From: Clostridiales bacterium
Lineage (GTDB): Bacteria; Bacillota; Clostridia; Christensenellales; Aristaeellaceae
Direction of reading: 5' to 3'
Assembly (NCBI GenBank): GCA_004554085.1
Contig: SFNY01000031.1
Coordinates: 1-26,584, forward strand
DNA: 26,584 nucleotides
Shown: piece after piece, positions 7,928-14,802 of the stretch
Position numbering within the stretch: the stretch's first letter is position 1
Layout of the letters: the number at the start of each line of letters is the position of its first letter
Position numbers and translations under genes: made by a program
The notes under the pieces: model-generated
Database searches by the model: none
Told to the model about the DNA's origin: nothing
What the model saw: only the letters and a program-made list of their open reading frames with translations

Positions 7928-8310
7928 TGCAGGTTCTGCGCATACTGGTGCTGTGCCTGTCGGCGGCGCTGATCTGCATGACGCTGCGCGCGGCGCACCC
8001 GCAGATGGCTGCGGCGGTGGCGATGGCTGCGGGCGTGGCGGCGCTGATGCTATCCAGTGCGGATCTGGGCGCGTTCTCCCGGGCGCTTCGGACGCTGGAG
8101 GACTATGCGCAGGGGGAGGCAGAGCAGCTCTACCTTGTGAAGATCTGCGGCATTGCCGTGATTGCCGAGTTCGCGTCGGACATCTGCCGGGACGCGGGCG
8201 AGGGCGCGCTGGCGCACCGGATCGACGTGGGCGTGCGCATCGGCGTGGTCGCCTCGGCGCTGCCCGCCGCAGCCGAGATCATGGAGCGTATCGCGGAGCT
8301 GCTGGCATGA
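7927..8310 (+). CDS. spoIIIAD: Stage III sporulation protein AD
   Basis: Membrane protein of the SpoIIIA complex, 127 residues, related to SpoIIIAC by shared helix organisation. It begins with two or three hydrophobic segments (residues about 1-50). A more polar stretch follows (LRTLEDYAQGEAEQLYLVKI), then a family-typical C-terminal half with IAEFASDICRDAGE. The start overlaps the spoIIIAC stop (TGATG) and the end overlaps spoIIIAE (ATGA). Confidence 0.92.
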   Translation: MQVLRILVLCLSAALICMTLRAAHPQMAAAVAMAAGVAALMLSSADLGAFSRALRTLEDYAQGEAEQLYLVKICGIAVIAEFASDICRDAGEGALAHRIDVGVRIGVVASALPAAAEIMERIAELLA

Positions 8311-9419
8311 GGCGGTGGCTGCTTGCACTCATGTGCCTGCTGATGCTGGGCGGAAGCTGCACAGCGGAGGAGGCGGTGAACCGCGCACTGGATGCGGCGG
8401 ATCTGGGCGGATTGGAGGAGTTCGCCGGGGAGGTCGCGCCGGAGCTGGATCTCAAGCAGGTGGTGCAGGACGCTGCACAGGGAGAGCTTGCGTCTGCGGA
8501 CGTGCTGCTTGCCCGGCTTCGGGATCGGGCGCTGACTGCGCTGCGGGAGGCGCTGCGCGCCTGCGGAGCCCTGATCGCACCGGCGCTGCTGCTGGCGACG
8601 CTGCGCTGCGCGCTTCCGGAGGGGAATGGCGGGAGCGAGGGCGCGCGTTTTCTGCTGCTGTGCGCGCTGATGCTGGGCATGATGCGGCTGGTGCTCAATG
8701 GCATGGAGGGCGTGGAGGCCTGCATGCGGCGGGTTGGCGGCTTCGCGGACGCGGTAGCACCGCCCCTCGCGGCGCTGATGACAGCGGCGGGCATGACCAA
8801 CGGCGCGGCACTGCTCTCGCCGATGGCGGCGCTGGTTGGCGGCGCGGTGGAGGACTGGCTGCTGAAGTACGGCCTTCCGCTGTGCCGGTACACGCTGGCC
8901 GTCGCCGTGGCCGGGAACCTGAGCGAGGCCATTGACCTGAGCCGGGCGTGCCGCCTGATGCGCAGGGCGACGAATTGGGGTGCGGGACTTGCCATTACGC
9001 TGTTCACGGCGCTCACGGCGATTCAGGGCACGGTCGCGTCCGGCATGGACGGCGTGGCGGTGCGCACGGCGAAGTACGCGGTGGACAGCGTGACCTCGGT
9101 GATCGGCAGCGGCGTATCCGACGCCTGGGACAGCTACGTCGCGGGGATCCTGATCGCCAAAAACGCGGTGGGCGTGAGCGGCGTGGCACTGCTGCTGGCG
9201 CTGGGTCTGCAGCCCATGCTGCGCACGGCGGCGGCGATGCTGATGCTGAACCTACTCTCTGCGCTGCTGGACACGCTGGGGGAGAAGCGCACAGCGCGTG
9301 CGGCGGAGCAGGCGGCGGGGGTGTGCCAGATGCTGCTGATGCTGTGTGCGGCGGCGCTCACCCTGGGCATGATTCTGCTCGGCGCAGCGATGGCTGCGGG
9401 GCGCGCGCTGCTGGGCTAG
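8307..9419 (+). CDS. spoIIIAE: Stage III sporulation protein AE
   Basis: Polytopic membrane protein of the SpoIIIA channel, 370 residues (about 400 in Bacillus subtilis). A signal peptide (MRRWLLALMCLLMLGGSC) precedes a short extracytoplasmic region (LDAADLGGLEEFAGEVAPEL). A row of hydrophobic segments fills the rest, with family-like stretches AALMTAAGMTNGAALLSP and YAVDSVTSVIGSGVSD. The ATG overlaps the spoIIIAD stop by 4 bases. Its TAG is embedded in AGGAGGGA, the ribosome binding site of the next small gene. Confidence 0.93.
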   Translation: MRRWLLALMCLLMLGGSCTAEEAVNRALDAADLGGLEEFAGEVAPELDLKQVVQDAAQGELASADVLLARLRDRALTALREALRACGALIAPALLLATLRCALPEGNGGSEGARFLLLCALMLGMMRLVLNGMEGVEACMRRVGGFADAVAPPLAALMTAAGMTNGAALLSPMAALVGGAVEDWLLKYGLPLCRYTLAVAVAGNLSEAIDLSRACRLMRRATNWGAGLAITLFTALTAIQGTVASGMDGVAVRTAKYAVDSVTSVIGSGVSDAWDSYVAGILIAKNAVGVSGVALLLALGLQPMLRTAAAMLMLNLLSALLDTLGEKRTARAAEQAAGVCQMLLMLCAAALTLGMILLGAAMAAGRALLG

Positions 9420-9431
9420 GAGGGATGGACG

Positions 9432-9602
9432 GTGAAACAGTTTCTCACAACGGTCTCGGCCTTGTGCATGGCTGCGGCGCTCTGCGAGCAGCTGACCCGG
9501 CAGAGCAGATTCTTTCCGGCAATTCGCCTGGCGCTGGGTTTGAAGATCGCCGCCGTGGCGGTTACGGCGGTCTGCGGCGCGTGGCGGATGCTGAACGGAT
9601 GA
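9432..9602 (+). CDS. spoIIIAF: Minimal SpoIIIAF: two membrane helices only, soluble domain absent
   Basis: A 56-residue reading frame starting at GTG 9432, 7 bases after AGGAGGGA, fills the place of spoIIIAF between AE and AG. It encodes one hydrophobic helix (residues about 5-18), a short polar loop with RQSRFFPAIR, then a second helix (about 33-50) and a terminal WRMLNG. This matches the N-terminal two-helix part of SpoIIIAF, including the Pro-containing loop and a Gly-Leu at the second helix. The family is normally around 200 residues, with a soluble ring-building-like domain after the helices. Only 12 bases separate the TGA from the next start, so the missing domain has not merely shifted frame. 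Identification rests on position and topology, since little sequence is conserved. Confidence 0.72.
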   Translation: MKQFLTTVSALCMAAALCEQLTRQSRFFPAIRLALGLKIAAVAVTAVCGAWRMLNG

Positions 9603-9614
9603 AGGTGAGGTCGC

Positions 9615-9944
9615 TTGAAGCAGCTGTTCGAGACAATCCGGGCCGCTCGCTGGCTGGAGCCAACCATTCTGATCGCGCTCGTCTGCATCCTGATCCTGAT
9701 CGCCCTGGGAAGCGGCGGGGGAAGTACCGCCAGCGACGAGGAAGCACGCATGCAGCGCATCCTGTCGAAGATCGACGGTGCGGGGCGGGTGCACGTGATG
9801 ATCGCCCGGGACGACGGCGGCGAATGCACGGGTGTGGTGGTGGTCGCCAGCGGCGCGGAGGACGTGGAGGTCATGCTGCGGCTTCAGCGCGCCGTGCAGG
9901 CGCTGACAGACCTGGAGCTGAGTCAGATCGAGATTGTGAGGTAG
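9615..9944 (+). CDS. spoIIIAG: Short SpoIIIAG with a bare ring-building motif
   Basis: Channel-ring protein of the SpoIIIA-SpoIIQ complex, here 109 residues; Bacillus subtilis SpoIIIAG is about 229. One membrane anchor (TILIALVCILILIALGSGGG) is followed by a compact alpha-beta-beta-alpha-beta unit. Its elements are EEARMQRILSKIDG, GRVHVMIARDD, ECTGVVVVASGAEDVEV, a helix LRLQRAVQALTDL, and a final strand SQIEIVR. In known SpoIIIAG the ring-building motif is interrupted between its first strands by a beta-rich insertion; here only about six residues join them. The start is TTG 9615 with GGTGAGG 4 bases upstream; no ATG or GTG in this frame lies nearby. spoIIIAH follows after 10 bases. Confidence 0.85.
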   Translation: MKQLFETIRAARWLEPTILIALVCILILIALGSGGGSTASDEEARMQRILSKIDGAGRVHVMIARDDGGECTGVVVVASGAEDVEVMLRLQRAVQALTDLELSQIEIVR

Positions 9945-9954
9945 GTGAGGGTGG

Positions 9955-10443
9955 ATGGCAGCGCGGCGCCTGGGCAGGATAAAAAGGGCGGTGGGACTCA
10001 TCGCGCTCTCGCTTGTGATGGCGGCGGCGGGCTGGTGGATGGGCCGCAGCAGCGTGGATGCGCCCGTCGCTCCAGTGAACGCGGCTGCTACGGCAGAGGA
10101 CGCTGTTGCAGCCTTCCGCACGGAGCGGGAGCAGCTGCGCGCGATGCAGAAGGCGCAGCTGAACGAGATCGTGCACGGCGACGGTACCGAGGCGGAAATC
10201 GCCGCGCTGGCACAGCGCCAGCTGATGGAGCTATGCATCCGCGAGGAGCACGAGCTCACGCTGGAGGGGCTGCTCACGCTGCGGGGATTTGACGATCCTG
10301 TGGTCACGGTGCAGAGCGATTCGGTGAACGTGCTGCTGCGCGCGGAGCTGGTCACCCAGCAGGAGTGCAGCGTCATACTGGACCTGGTTTGCAGGGAAAC
10401 GGGGGTGCAGAGCGGCAATGTGAAGATCATTCCGATAAATTAA
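9955..10443 (+). CDS. spoIIIAH: Stage III sporulation protein AH
   Basis: Mother-cell half of the SpoIIIAH-SpoIIQ zipper that bridges the two membranes around the forespore. It has 162 residues. One N-terminal anchor (VGLIALSLVMAAAGWWMG) is followed by a helix rich in Glu/Gln (FRTEREQLRAMQKAQLNEIV). A conserved ring-building motif of the YscJ/FliF type comes next, with LLTLRGFDDPVVTVQSDSVN and a final strand GNVKIIPIN. Unlike AF and AG, this protein keeps its full soluble domain. It is the last gene of the operon; no terminator is visible before the asp23 promoter. Confidence 0.93.
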   Translation: MAARRLGRIKRAVGLIALSLVMAAAGWWMGRSSVDAPVAPVNAAATAEDAVAAFRTEREQLRAMQKAQLNEIVHGDGTEAEIAALAQRQLMELCIREEHELTLEGLLTLRGFDDPVVTVQSDSVNVLLRAELVTQQECSVILDLVCRETGVQSGNVKIIPIN

Positions 10444-10455
10444 GCGAAATTGTGA

Positions 10456-10484
10456 TTGCGCTTTCGGCAATGATCTGTTATAAT
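10456..10484 (+). promoter_or_regulatory. Sigma-A-type promoter of the asp23-like gene
   Basis: TTGCGC (10456-10461), 17 bases and a perfect TATAAT (10479-10484). The expected transcription start near 10491 leaves about 19 bases of leader, containing AAGGAGG (10495-10501) 8 bases before the ATG at 10510. Confidence 0.7.
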
Positions 10485-10509
10485 GATGCTGAAAAAGGAG
10501 GTCTGCACT

Positions 10510-11085
10510 ATGAGTGAAAATTACCAGCCCGACGTCAAGCTGGATGAAAATCCGAACGGCACGGTTTCCTTCGCCACAGAGGTGGTCGCCACGATCGCCG
10601 GCCTTGCAGCCACCGAGGTGGAAGGCGTAGCGAGCATGTCTTCCCAGAGCAGCGGATTTGCAGATATGTTCTCCAGAAAGAATTCGCGCAACTTTACCAA
10701 GGGCGTGCGCATCGATCTGGACGATAACAAGGTGACTGTGGACATCACCATCGTTGTGGAGTACGGCTCTCCGGTGCCGGACGTCGCCCGCAGCATTCAG
10801 GAGAATGTGAAGAAGGCCATCGAGACCATGAGCGGTCTGGATGTGCATGCGGTGGACGTGCATGTGGCCGGCGTGAGCTTTGAGCGCGAGCAAAAGGCTG
10901 TCGCCGAGCTTGAGGAACAGAGAAGAAAGATGCTGGAGAAGTCCGAAGCGCCTGCGGAGGAGCCTGCGAAGGAGGAAGACCCCCAGGAGCCTCAGGACGA
11001 CGCGGAGGAGGAACCCGACGAGGAACTCGACGACGAACCCGAAGAGGATGCGGACGAGGACGAAGAGGAGGACGAGGCGGAGTAA
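10510..11085 (+). CDS. Asp23/Gls24 family envelope stress protein with an acidic tail
   Basis: Cytoplasmic protein that probably coats the inner face of the membrane through AmaP and is linked to cell-envelope stress. It has 191 residues. The Asp23 domain spans about 15-130: GTVSFATEVVATIAGLAATEVEG, with this motif's core at 17-39, then VRIDLDDNKVTVDITIVVEY and a final helix-strand SGLDVHAVDVHVAGVSF. Residues about 145-191 are almost wholly Glu, Asp, Pro and Ala and end in EEEDEAE, an unusual acidic extension. I chose ATG 10510 because AAGGAGG lies 8 bases upstream. It is followed by amaP after 43 bases. Confidence 0.9.
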   Translation: MSENYQPDVKLDENPNGTVSFATEVVATIAGLAATEVEGVASMSSQSSGFADMFSRKNSRNFTKGVRIDLDDNKVTVDITIVVEYGSPVPDVARSIQENVKKAIETMSGLDVHAVDVHVAGVSFEREQKAVAELEEQRRKMLEKSEAPAEEPAKEEDPQEPQDDAEEEPDEELDDEPEEDADEDEEEDEAE

Positions 11086-11128
11086 GCCGCCCCGTGCAGC
11101 GTTCCTTGCCCGCTGGGAGGAATGAAAT

Positions 11129-11860
11129 ATGAAACTGAATTTCGGCAGAAAGCTGATCCTGTTTGTACACTGGCTGCTGTCTCTGGTCGCCTGTGCCGTC
11201 GCAGTCGTGTTCTGCGTGTGGCCGGACACCATCTATCGCGGCTTTGATGCGGCCTACGCTGCCATCGGCAAGGGCAGCACGGACATCATCGGCATTGTGG
11301 TTCTCGCGATCTACGCGATCTTTGCGGTGGCAAGCGTCATCATCATCCTGTCCAGGGATGGAAAGCGCGGCGAGCGCGGCTTCATCACCGTGGATTCCAG
11401 CGAGGCCGGAAAGACCCGCATCGCGGTCAGCGCGGTGGAGCAGATGATCCGCCAGGCCGTGCGCGGCGTGGACGGCATCAGCGAGATGAAGTCCGGCATC
11501 GTCAATTGCGAGGACGCCATCTCCATCAACACCAGCGTGACCATCGCCAACGGCGCGCACGTGCCCACCGTGACGATGAACATCCAGCGCGCCATCCGCA
11601 GCTACATTGAGCTGAACTGCGGCGTGGCGGTGCGCGAGGTGAGCGTCAGCGTCAACGCCCTGGAGGGCGACGAGGCCAGCCGCCACGGTCGCGGCCGCAA
11701 GGGCGCTGCGGAACCGGCTGCGCCCGTTTTCCAGAGCACGCCCGCACCGGTGGAAGCTCCGGTGCAGAGCGAGAGCAGTGAGCCGATCCAGCTGCACCTG
11801 GATCCCATCATGGACGCCCCCGTGCAGGAAGATACGGAAGAGCCTGAGGAACAGGAATGA
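11129..11860 (+). CDS. amaP: Alkaline shock response membrane anchor protein AmaP
   Basis: Membrane anchor that tethers Asp23 to the cytoplasmic face of the membrane. It has 243 residues. Two helices (about 8-32 and 52-74: LFVHWLLSLVACAVAVVF and IIGIVVLAIYAIFAVASVII) are followed by a cytoplasmic domain. That domain itself resembles the Asp23 fold, with RIAVSAVEQMIRQAVRGVDG and an NTSVTIANG strand. The C-terminal 60 residues are Pro/Ala/Glu-rich and likely disordered. GGGAGG lies about 8 bases before the ATG. A small DUF2273 protein that often sits between the two in other Firmicutes is absent. Confidence 0.88.
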   Translation: MKLNFGRKLILFVHWLLSLVACAVAVVFCVWPDTIYRGFDAAYAAIGKGSTDIIGIVVLAIYAIFAVASVIIILSRDGKRGERGFITVDSSEAGKTRIAVSAVEQMIRQAVRGVDGISEMKSGIVNCEDAISINTSVTIANGAHVPTVTMNIQRAIRSYIELNCGVAVREVSVSVNALEGDEASRHGRGRKGAAEPAAPVFQSTPAPVEAPVQSESSEPIQLHLDPIMDAPVQEDTEEPEEQE

Positions 11861-11862
11861 GT

Positions 11863-11903
11863 GCATCGCGGCGGCGCGCATCTGCGCGTCACCGCTTTGA
11901 TGC
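11863..11903 (+). other. GC-rich hairpin between amaP and nusB
   Basis: GCGGCGGCGCGCA (11868-11880) pairs with TGCGCGTCACCGC (11883-11895) apart from one mismatch and one wobble. Flanking GCATC (11863-11867) and GATGC (11899-11903) can extend the stem across a TTT bulge. There is no real T-tract, so this may be a weak terminator, an mRNA processing or stability element, or chance in GC-rich DNA. Confidence 0.35.
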
Positions 11904-11940
11904 CTGAAATACAAATTGAGTTGAGACGAGGTTTGCCAGA

Positions 11941-12339
11941 ATGGACAGAAAAATCGCCCGTGCACACGCGATGAAGCTGATTTACGAATGGGAAATGGGC
12001 GGCGACGGCGGCGAGGAGACCCGCCTGAACCTGCTCGGCGTCGCTCCCGGCGAGCGCGAATCCGAATATATGAACCGCATGTTCGAGGGCGTGGTCGCCA
12101 ATGCGGAGGAGCTGGACGCAAGCATCGCCAGCCACCTGCGCGGATGGACGATCGAGCGCGTCTCCAAGGTGGATCTCGCCATCCTGCGCCTTGGCGCATA
12201 CGAATTGAAGCTGGGCGAGGTTCCGGCGGGCATTGTCATCAATGAGGCCGTGGAGCTGGCAAACCAGTTCTCTGCGGACAAGGCCGGCGCGTTCATCAAC
12301 GGCGTGCTGGGCAACCTCTCCCGGGAGAGCGGCGAATAG
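11941..12339 (+). CDS. nusB: Transcription antitermination factor NusB
   Basis: Small all-helical RNA-binding protein that, with NusE (S10), binds boxA RNA in ribosomal RNA operons and supports antitermination. It has 132 residues, a usual length. The start ARAHAMKLIYEWEMGG is the classic first helix. The C-terminal half carries RVSKVDLAILRLGAYEL, then GIVINEAVELANQFSADKAG and FINGVLGNL, all family hallmarks. It is the last gene before the terminator at 12362-12399. It could be read from the asp23 promoter if the hairpin at 11863-11903 does not stop transcription. Confidence 0.96.
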   Translation: MDRKIARAHAMKLIYEWEMGGDGGEETRLNLLGVAPGERESEYMNRMFEGVVANAEELDASIASHLRGWTIERVSKVDLAILRLGAYELKLGEVPAGIVINEAVELANQFSADKAGAFINGVLGNLSRESGE

Positions 12340-12361
12340 GCGCAGCGCCCGCGGGTCATTC

Positions 12362-12399
12362 GTGCCTTTGCTGTAAATACCGGCAGAGGCACTCTTTTT
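12362..12399 (+). terminator. Rho-independent terminator after nusB
   Basis: A 10-bp stem (GTGCCTTTGC 12362-12371 with GCAGAGGCAC 12383-12392, one G-U pair) is followed by TCTTTTT (12393-12399). It separates the asp23-amaP-nusB unit from xseA, which starts 39 bases later, so the xseA unit may depend on read-through or on a promoter that I could not recognise. Confidence 0.85.
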
Positions 12400-12437
12400 G
12401 ATATGAATTATGCAGTAAAGGGAAGGGCGGTGAAGCG

Positions 12438-13655
12438 ATGCAGCCGGATCGCGCGTTGAGCGTATCGGAGCTCAACGAATACGTGCGCAGGCTCCTTGCA
12501 GGGGATGCGCTGCTGCGAAACGTTGTGGTGACGGGCGAAATTTCGGGCTACAAGCACCACGTCAGCGGCCACCGCTACTTCTCCCTGAAGGACGCTGGCG
12601 CGCGGGTGCAGTGCGTGATGTTCCGCCAGAGCGCCATGGGCCTGACCTTTCAGCCTCAGGACGGCATGCAGGTGCGCGTGCAGGCCTCGGCCTCGCTGTT
12701 CCCGAGGGACGGCATCTACCAGCTCTACGTCAATTCCATGCAGAAGGCCGGGGTCGGCGACCTCTACCAGAAGTTCGAGGCGCTGAAGCGCAAGCTGACG
12801 GCGGAGGGCCTGTTCGATCCCGCGATCAAGAAGGAGATTCCGCTGAAGCCGCGCTACATCGGCATCGCCACCTCCCGCACCGGAGCGGCGCTGCGGGACA
12901 TGGTGCGCATCGCACGGCGGCGCAATCCCCGCGTGGGCGTCATCATCGCCCCCTGCTCGGTTCAGGGTGCGGAGGCCGTGAGCGAGATCGTTCAGGCGCT
13001 GGAAAAACTCAACCGCGATGGCAGGGCGGATGTGATCCTGCTGGGGCGCGGCGGCGGCTCCATCGAGGATCTGTGGGCCTTCAACGAGGAGGCGGTCGCT
13101 CGGGCGATTGCTGCCTCTGAAATTCCGGTGATCTCCTGCGTGGGCCACGAGACGGACTTCACCATCGCGGATTTCGTGGCCGACGTTCGCGCGGCAACTC
13201 CGTCCATGGCTGCGGAGATCGCCGTGCCGGTGCTTGCCGACCTCCAGCGGAGCCTGGACACCGCCATGCGAAGGGTCTCCGCAGGGCTGACGCAGTGCAA
13301 CCGGCTGCGCAGGGCGGAGCTGATGCGCGTGTGCGCGTCGCCGCTGTTTAAAAACCCCGCACAGGTGCTGATCGACGGGCGGCGAAGCGCGCTGGACGGA
13401 CTGTGGGAGCGCTGCCGAAGCGCCCAGACTGCGCGCCTGGAGCGCCTGGGCAACCATCTGGAGCGGGTTTCGGTCAAGCTGGATGCGCTCAACCCGGCGG
13501 GCGTGCTGGAGCGGGGCTACGCCTACGTCAGCACGGACGCGGGCGTGTGCACCAGTGCGGCATCGCTGGATAAGGGCATGCAGGTGGAGCTGCACCTGCG
13601 CGACGGCCGGGCCAGCGCGGAAATTCTCGAAACGAAGCTTACGGAGAAGAAATGA
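12438..13655 (+). CDS. xseA: Exodeoxyribonuclease VII large subunit
   Basis: Catalytic subunit of exonuclease VII, which degrades single-stranded DNA to oligonucleotides. It has 405 residues. The OB-fold DNA-binding domain (about 1-105) begins ALSVSELNEYVRRLL and has EISGYKHHVSGHRYFSLKD. The catalytic domain holds IGIATSRTGAALRDM, GRGGGSIEDLWAFNEE and CVGHETDFTIADFVADVRA, with the expected Arg, Gly and Asp residues. A long helical coiled-coil region and a C-terminal barrel (NPAGVLERGYAYV) follow. The stop overlaps the region just before xseB (1-base gap). Confidence 0.96.
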   Translation: MQPDRALSVSELNEYVRRLLAGDALLRNVVVTGEISGYKHHVSGHRYFSLKDAGARVQCVMFRQSAMGLTFQPQDGMQVRVQASASLFPRDGIYQLYVNSMQKAGVGDLYQKFEALKRKLTAEGLFDPAIKKEIPLKPRYIGIATSRTGAALRDMVRIARRRNPRVGVIIAPCSVQGAEAVSEIVQALEKLNRDGRADVILLGRGGGSIEDLWAFNEEAVARAIAASEIPVISCVGHETDFTIADFVADVRAATPSMAAEIAVPVLADLQRSLDTAMRRVSAGLTQCNRLRRAELMRVCASPLFKNPAQVLIDGRRSALDGLWERCRSAQTARLERLGNHLERVSVKLDALNPAGVLERGYAYVSTDAGVCTSAASLDKGMQVELHLRDGRASAEILETKLTEKK

Positions 13656-13656
13656 T

Positions 13657-13878
13657 ATGGAAGAGAAGCTGAACTTTGAGGCGGGCATGCAGGAGCTCGA
13701 GGAGCTGGCGCGATCTCTGGAGAGCGGCGAGATGACGCTGGAGGCCTCCTTTGCCGCCTTTGAGCGCGCAAACGTGCTGCGCAAAGAGCTGCAGAAGCTG
13801 TTGGACGAGGGCGACGAAAGAATACGCGTGCTCACCGCGTCCGGTGAGGACGAACTGAATGCGGAGGAGATCAAATGA
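13657..13878 (+). CDS. xseB: Exodeoxyribonuclease VII small subunit
   Basis: Small helical subunit that binds the large subunit of exonuclease VII. It has 73 residues, as usual. The family signature is clear: NFEAGMQELEELARSLESGE, then TLEASFAAFERANVLRKEL. The start is ATG 13657, with GGAGAAG about 7 bases upstream, and it lies one base after the xseA stop. The last 4 bases overlap ispA (ATGA), indicating coupled translation. Confidence 0.95.
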   Translation: MEEKLNFEAGMQELEELARSLESGEMTLEASFAAFERANVLRKELQKLLDEGDERIRVLTASGEDELNAEEIK

Positions 13879-14780
13879 AGAGCCTGAAGGAATACGCGGA
13901 GATCGTGAACGCGCGCCTGCGCACTGTCTTTCCCGCACTTGCGGAGAACAGCTTTGTCGAGGGCGAGATGCCCGAGCTGCTGGTGCGTTCGATGAATTAC
14001 AGCCTACTGGCAGGCGGCAAGCGCCTGCGCCCGAGCATGCTGCTGGCTGCGGTGGACATGCTGGGTGGGGATGCGGACTTCACGCTGGACTTCGCCTGCG
14101 CGGTGGAAATGATCCATAGCTATTCGCTGATTCACGACGACCTGCCGGGCATGGACGACGACACCATGCGCCGGGGCCGTCCCACGAACCACGTGGTGTT
14201 CGGCGTGGGTCAGGCGATTCTCGCGGGCGACGGCCTGCTGAACGCGGCCTTTGAGCTGATGCTGAAGCGCGCGCTGGAGAAGCCGGAGCTGGCGCAGCGC
14301 AGCCTGCGCGCGATCTACGAAATCGCCACCGGCGCGGGTGTGACCGGCATGATCGCCGGGCAGGTGCTGGATCTGTACTGTGAACACAACGCGGTGATGG
14401 ATGCCCACGCGCTGAGCTACATTCACCGGGACAAGACAGCGTGCATGTTCATCTATCCCCTGCGCGCCGCCGGTGCGCTTGCCGGGGCCACGCAGGAGCA
14501 GATCGATGCGCTGGGGCGCTACGGCGAAAACTTCGGCCGCATCTTCCAGGCGACGGACGATCTGCTGGACGTGCTGGGCAACGCTGCCGAGATGGGCAAG
14601 ACCCTGGGCAAGGACGCGGAACAGGGCAAACTGACCGTGGTTTCCCTGCACGGCGTGGAGGGTGCGCGCGCGCAGGTGCGCATGCTGCTGGAGCGCGCCA
14701 TGACGGAGCTGGACAGCTTCGGTTCCGGGGCCCAGTTCTTCCGCGATCTGATCGCGTCCATGGTGGATCGCACGAAATAA
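13875..14780 (+). CDS. ispA: Polyprenyl synthetase, farnesyl diphosphate synthase type
   Basis: Condenses isopentenyl diphosphate with allylic diphosphates, most likely to give farnesyl diphosphate (C15), the precursor for undecaprenyl carriers. It has 301 residues. The substrate-binding GGKRLRP is at 47-53, the first Asp-rich motif DDLPGMDDD at 88-96 and the second DDLLDV at 228-233. The residues before the first motif (HSYSLIHDD) match bacterial farnesyl diphosphate synthases, so short-chain products are expected. The location directly before dxs places two isoprenoid steps in one operon. Confidence 0.94.
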   Translation: MKSLKEYAEIVNARLRTVFPALAENSFVEGEMPELLVRSMNYSLLAGGKRLRPSMLLAAVDMLGGDADFTLDFACAVEMIHSYSLIHDDLPGMDDDTMRRGRPTNHVVFGVGQAILAGDGLLNAAFELMLKRALEKPELAQRSLRAIYEIATGAGVTGMIAGQVLDLYCEHNAVMDAHALSYIHRDKTACMFIYPLRAAGALAGATQEQIDALGRYGENFGRIFQATDDLLDVLGNAAEMGKTLGKDAEQGKLTVVSLHGVEGARAQVRMLLERAMTELDSFGSGAQFFRDLIASMVDRTK

Positions 14781-14802
14781 TTCTTGGTAGAGGGGATTAC
14801 GA

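Noticed and set aside
8948..9982. 344-codon open frame on the plus strand across spoIIIAE, AF and AG
   Set aside because: A different frame from the real genes. Its product is Gly/Arg/Ala/His-rich and has no membrane segments, whereas the SpoIIIA frames fit their families.
10745..12199. 484-codon open frame on the minus strand
   Set aside because: Covers asp23, amaP and nusB in antisense; it has low-complexity Arg/Ala/His sequence and no family resemblance.
12408..13874. 488-codon open frame on the minus strand
   Set aside because: Antisense to xseA and xseB, both of which are unmistakable.
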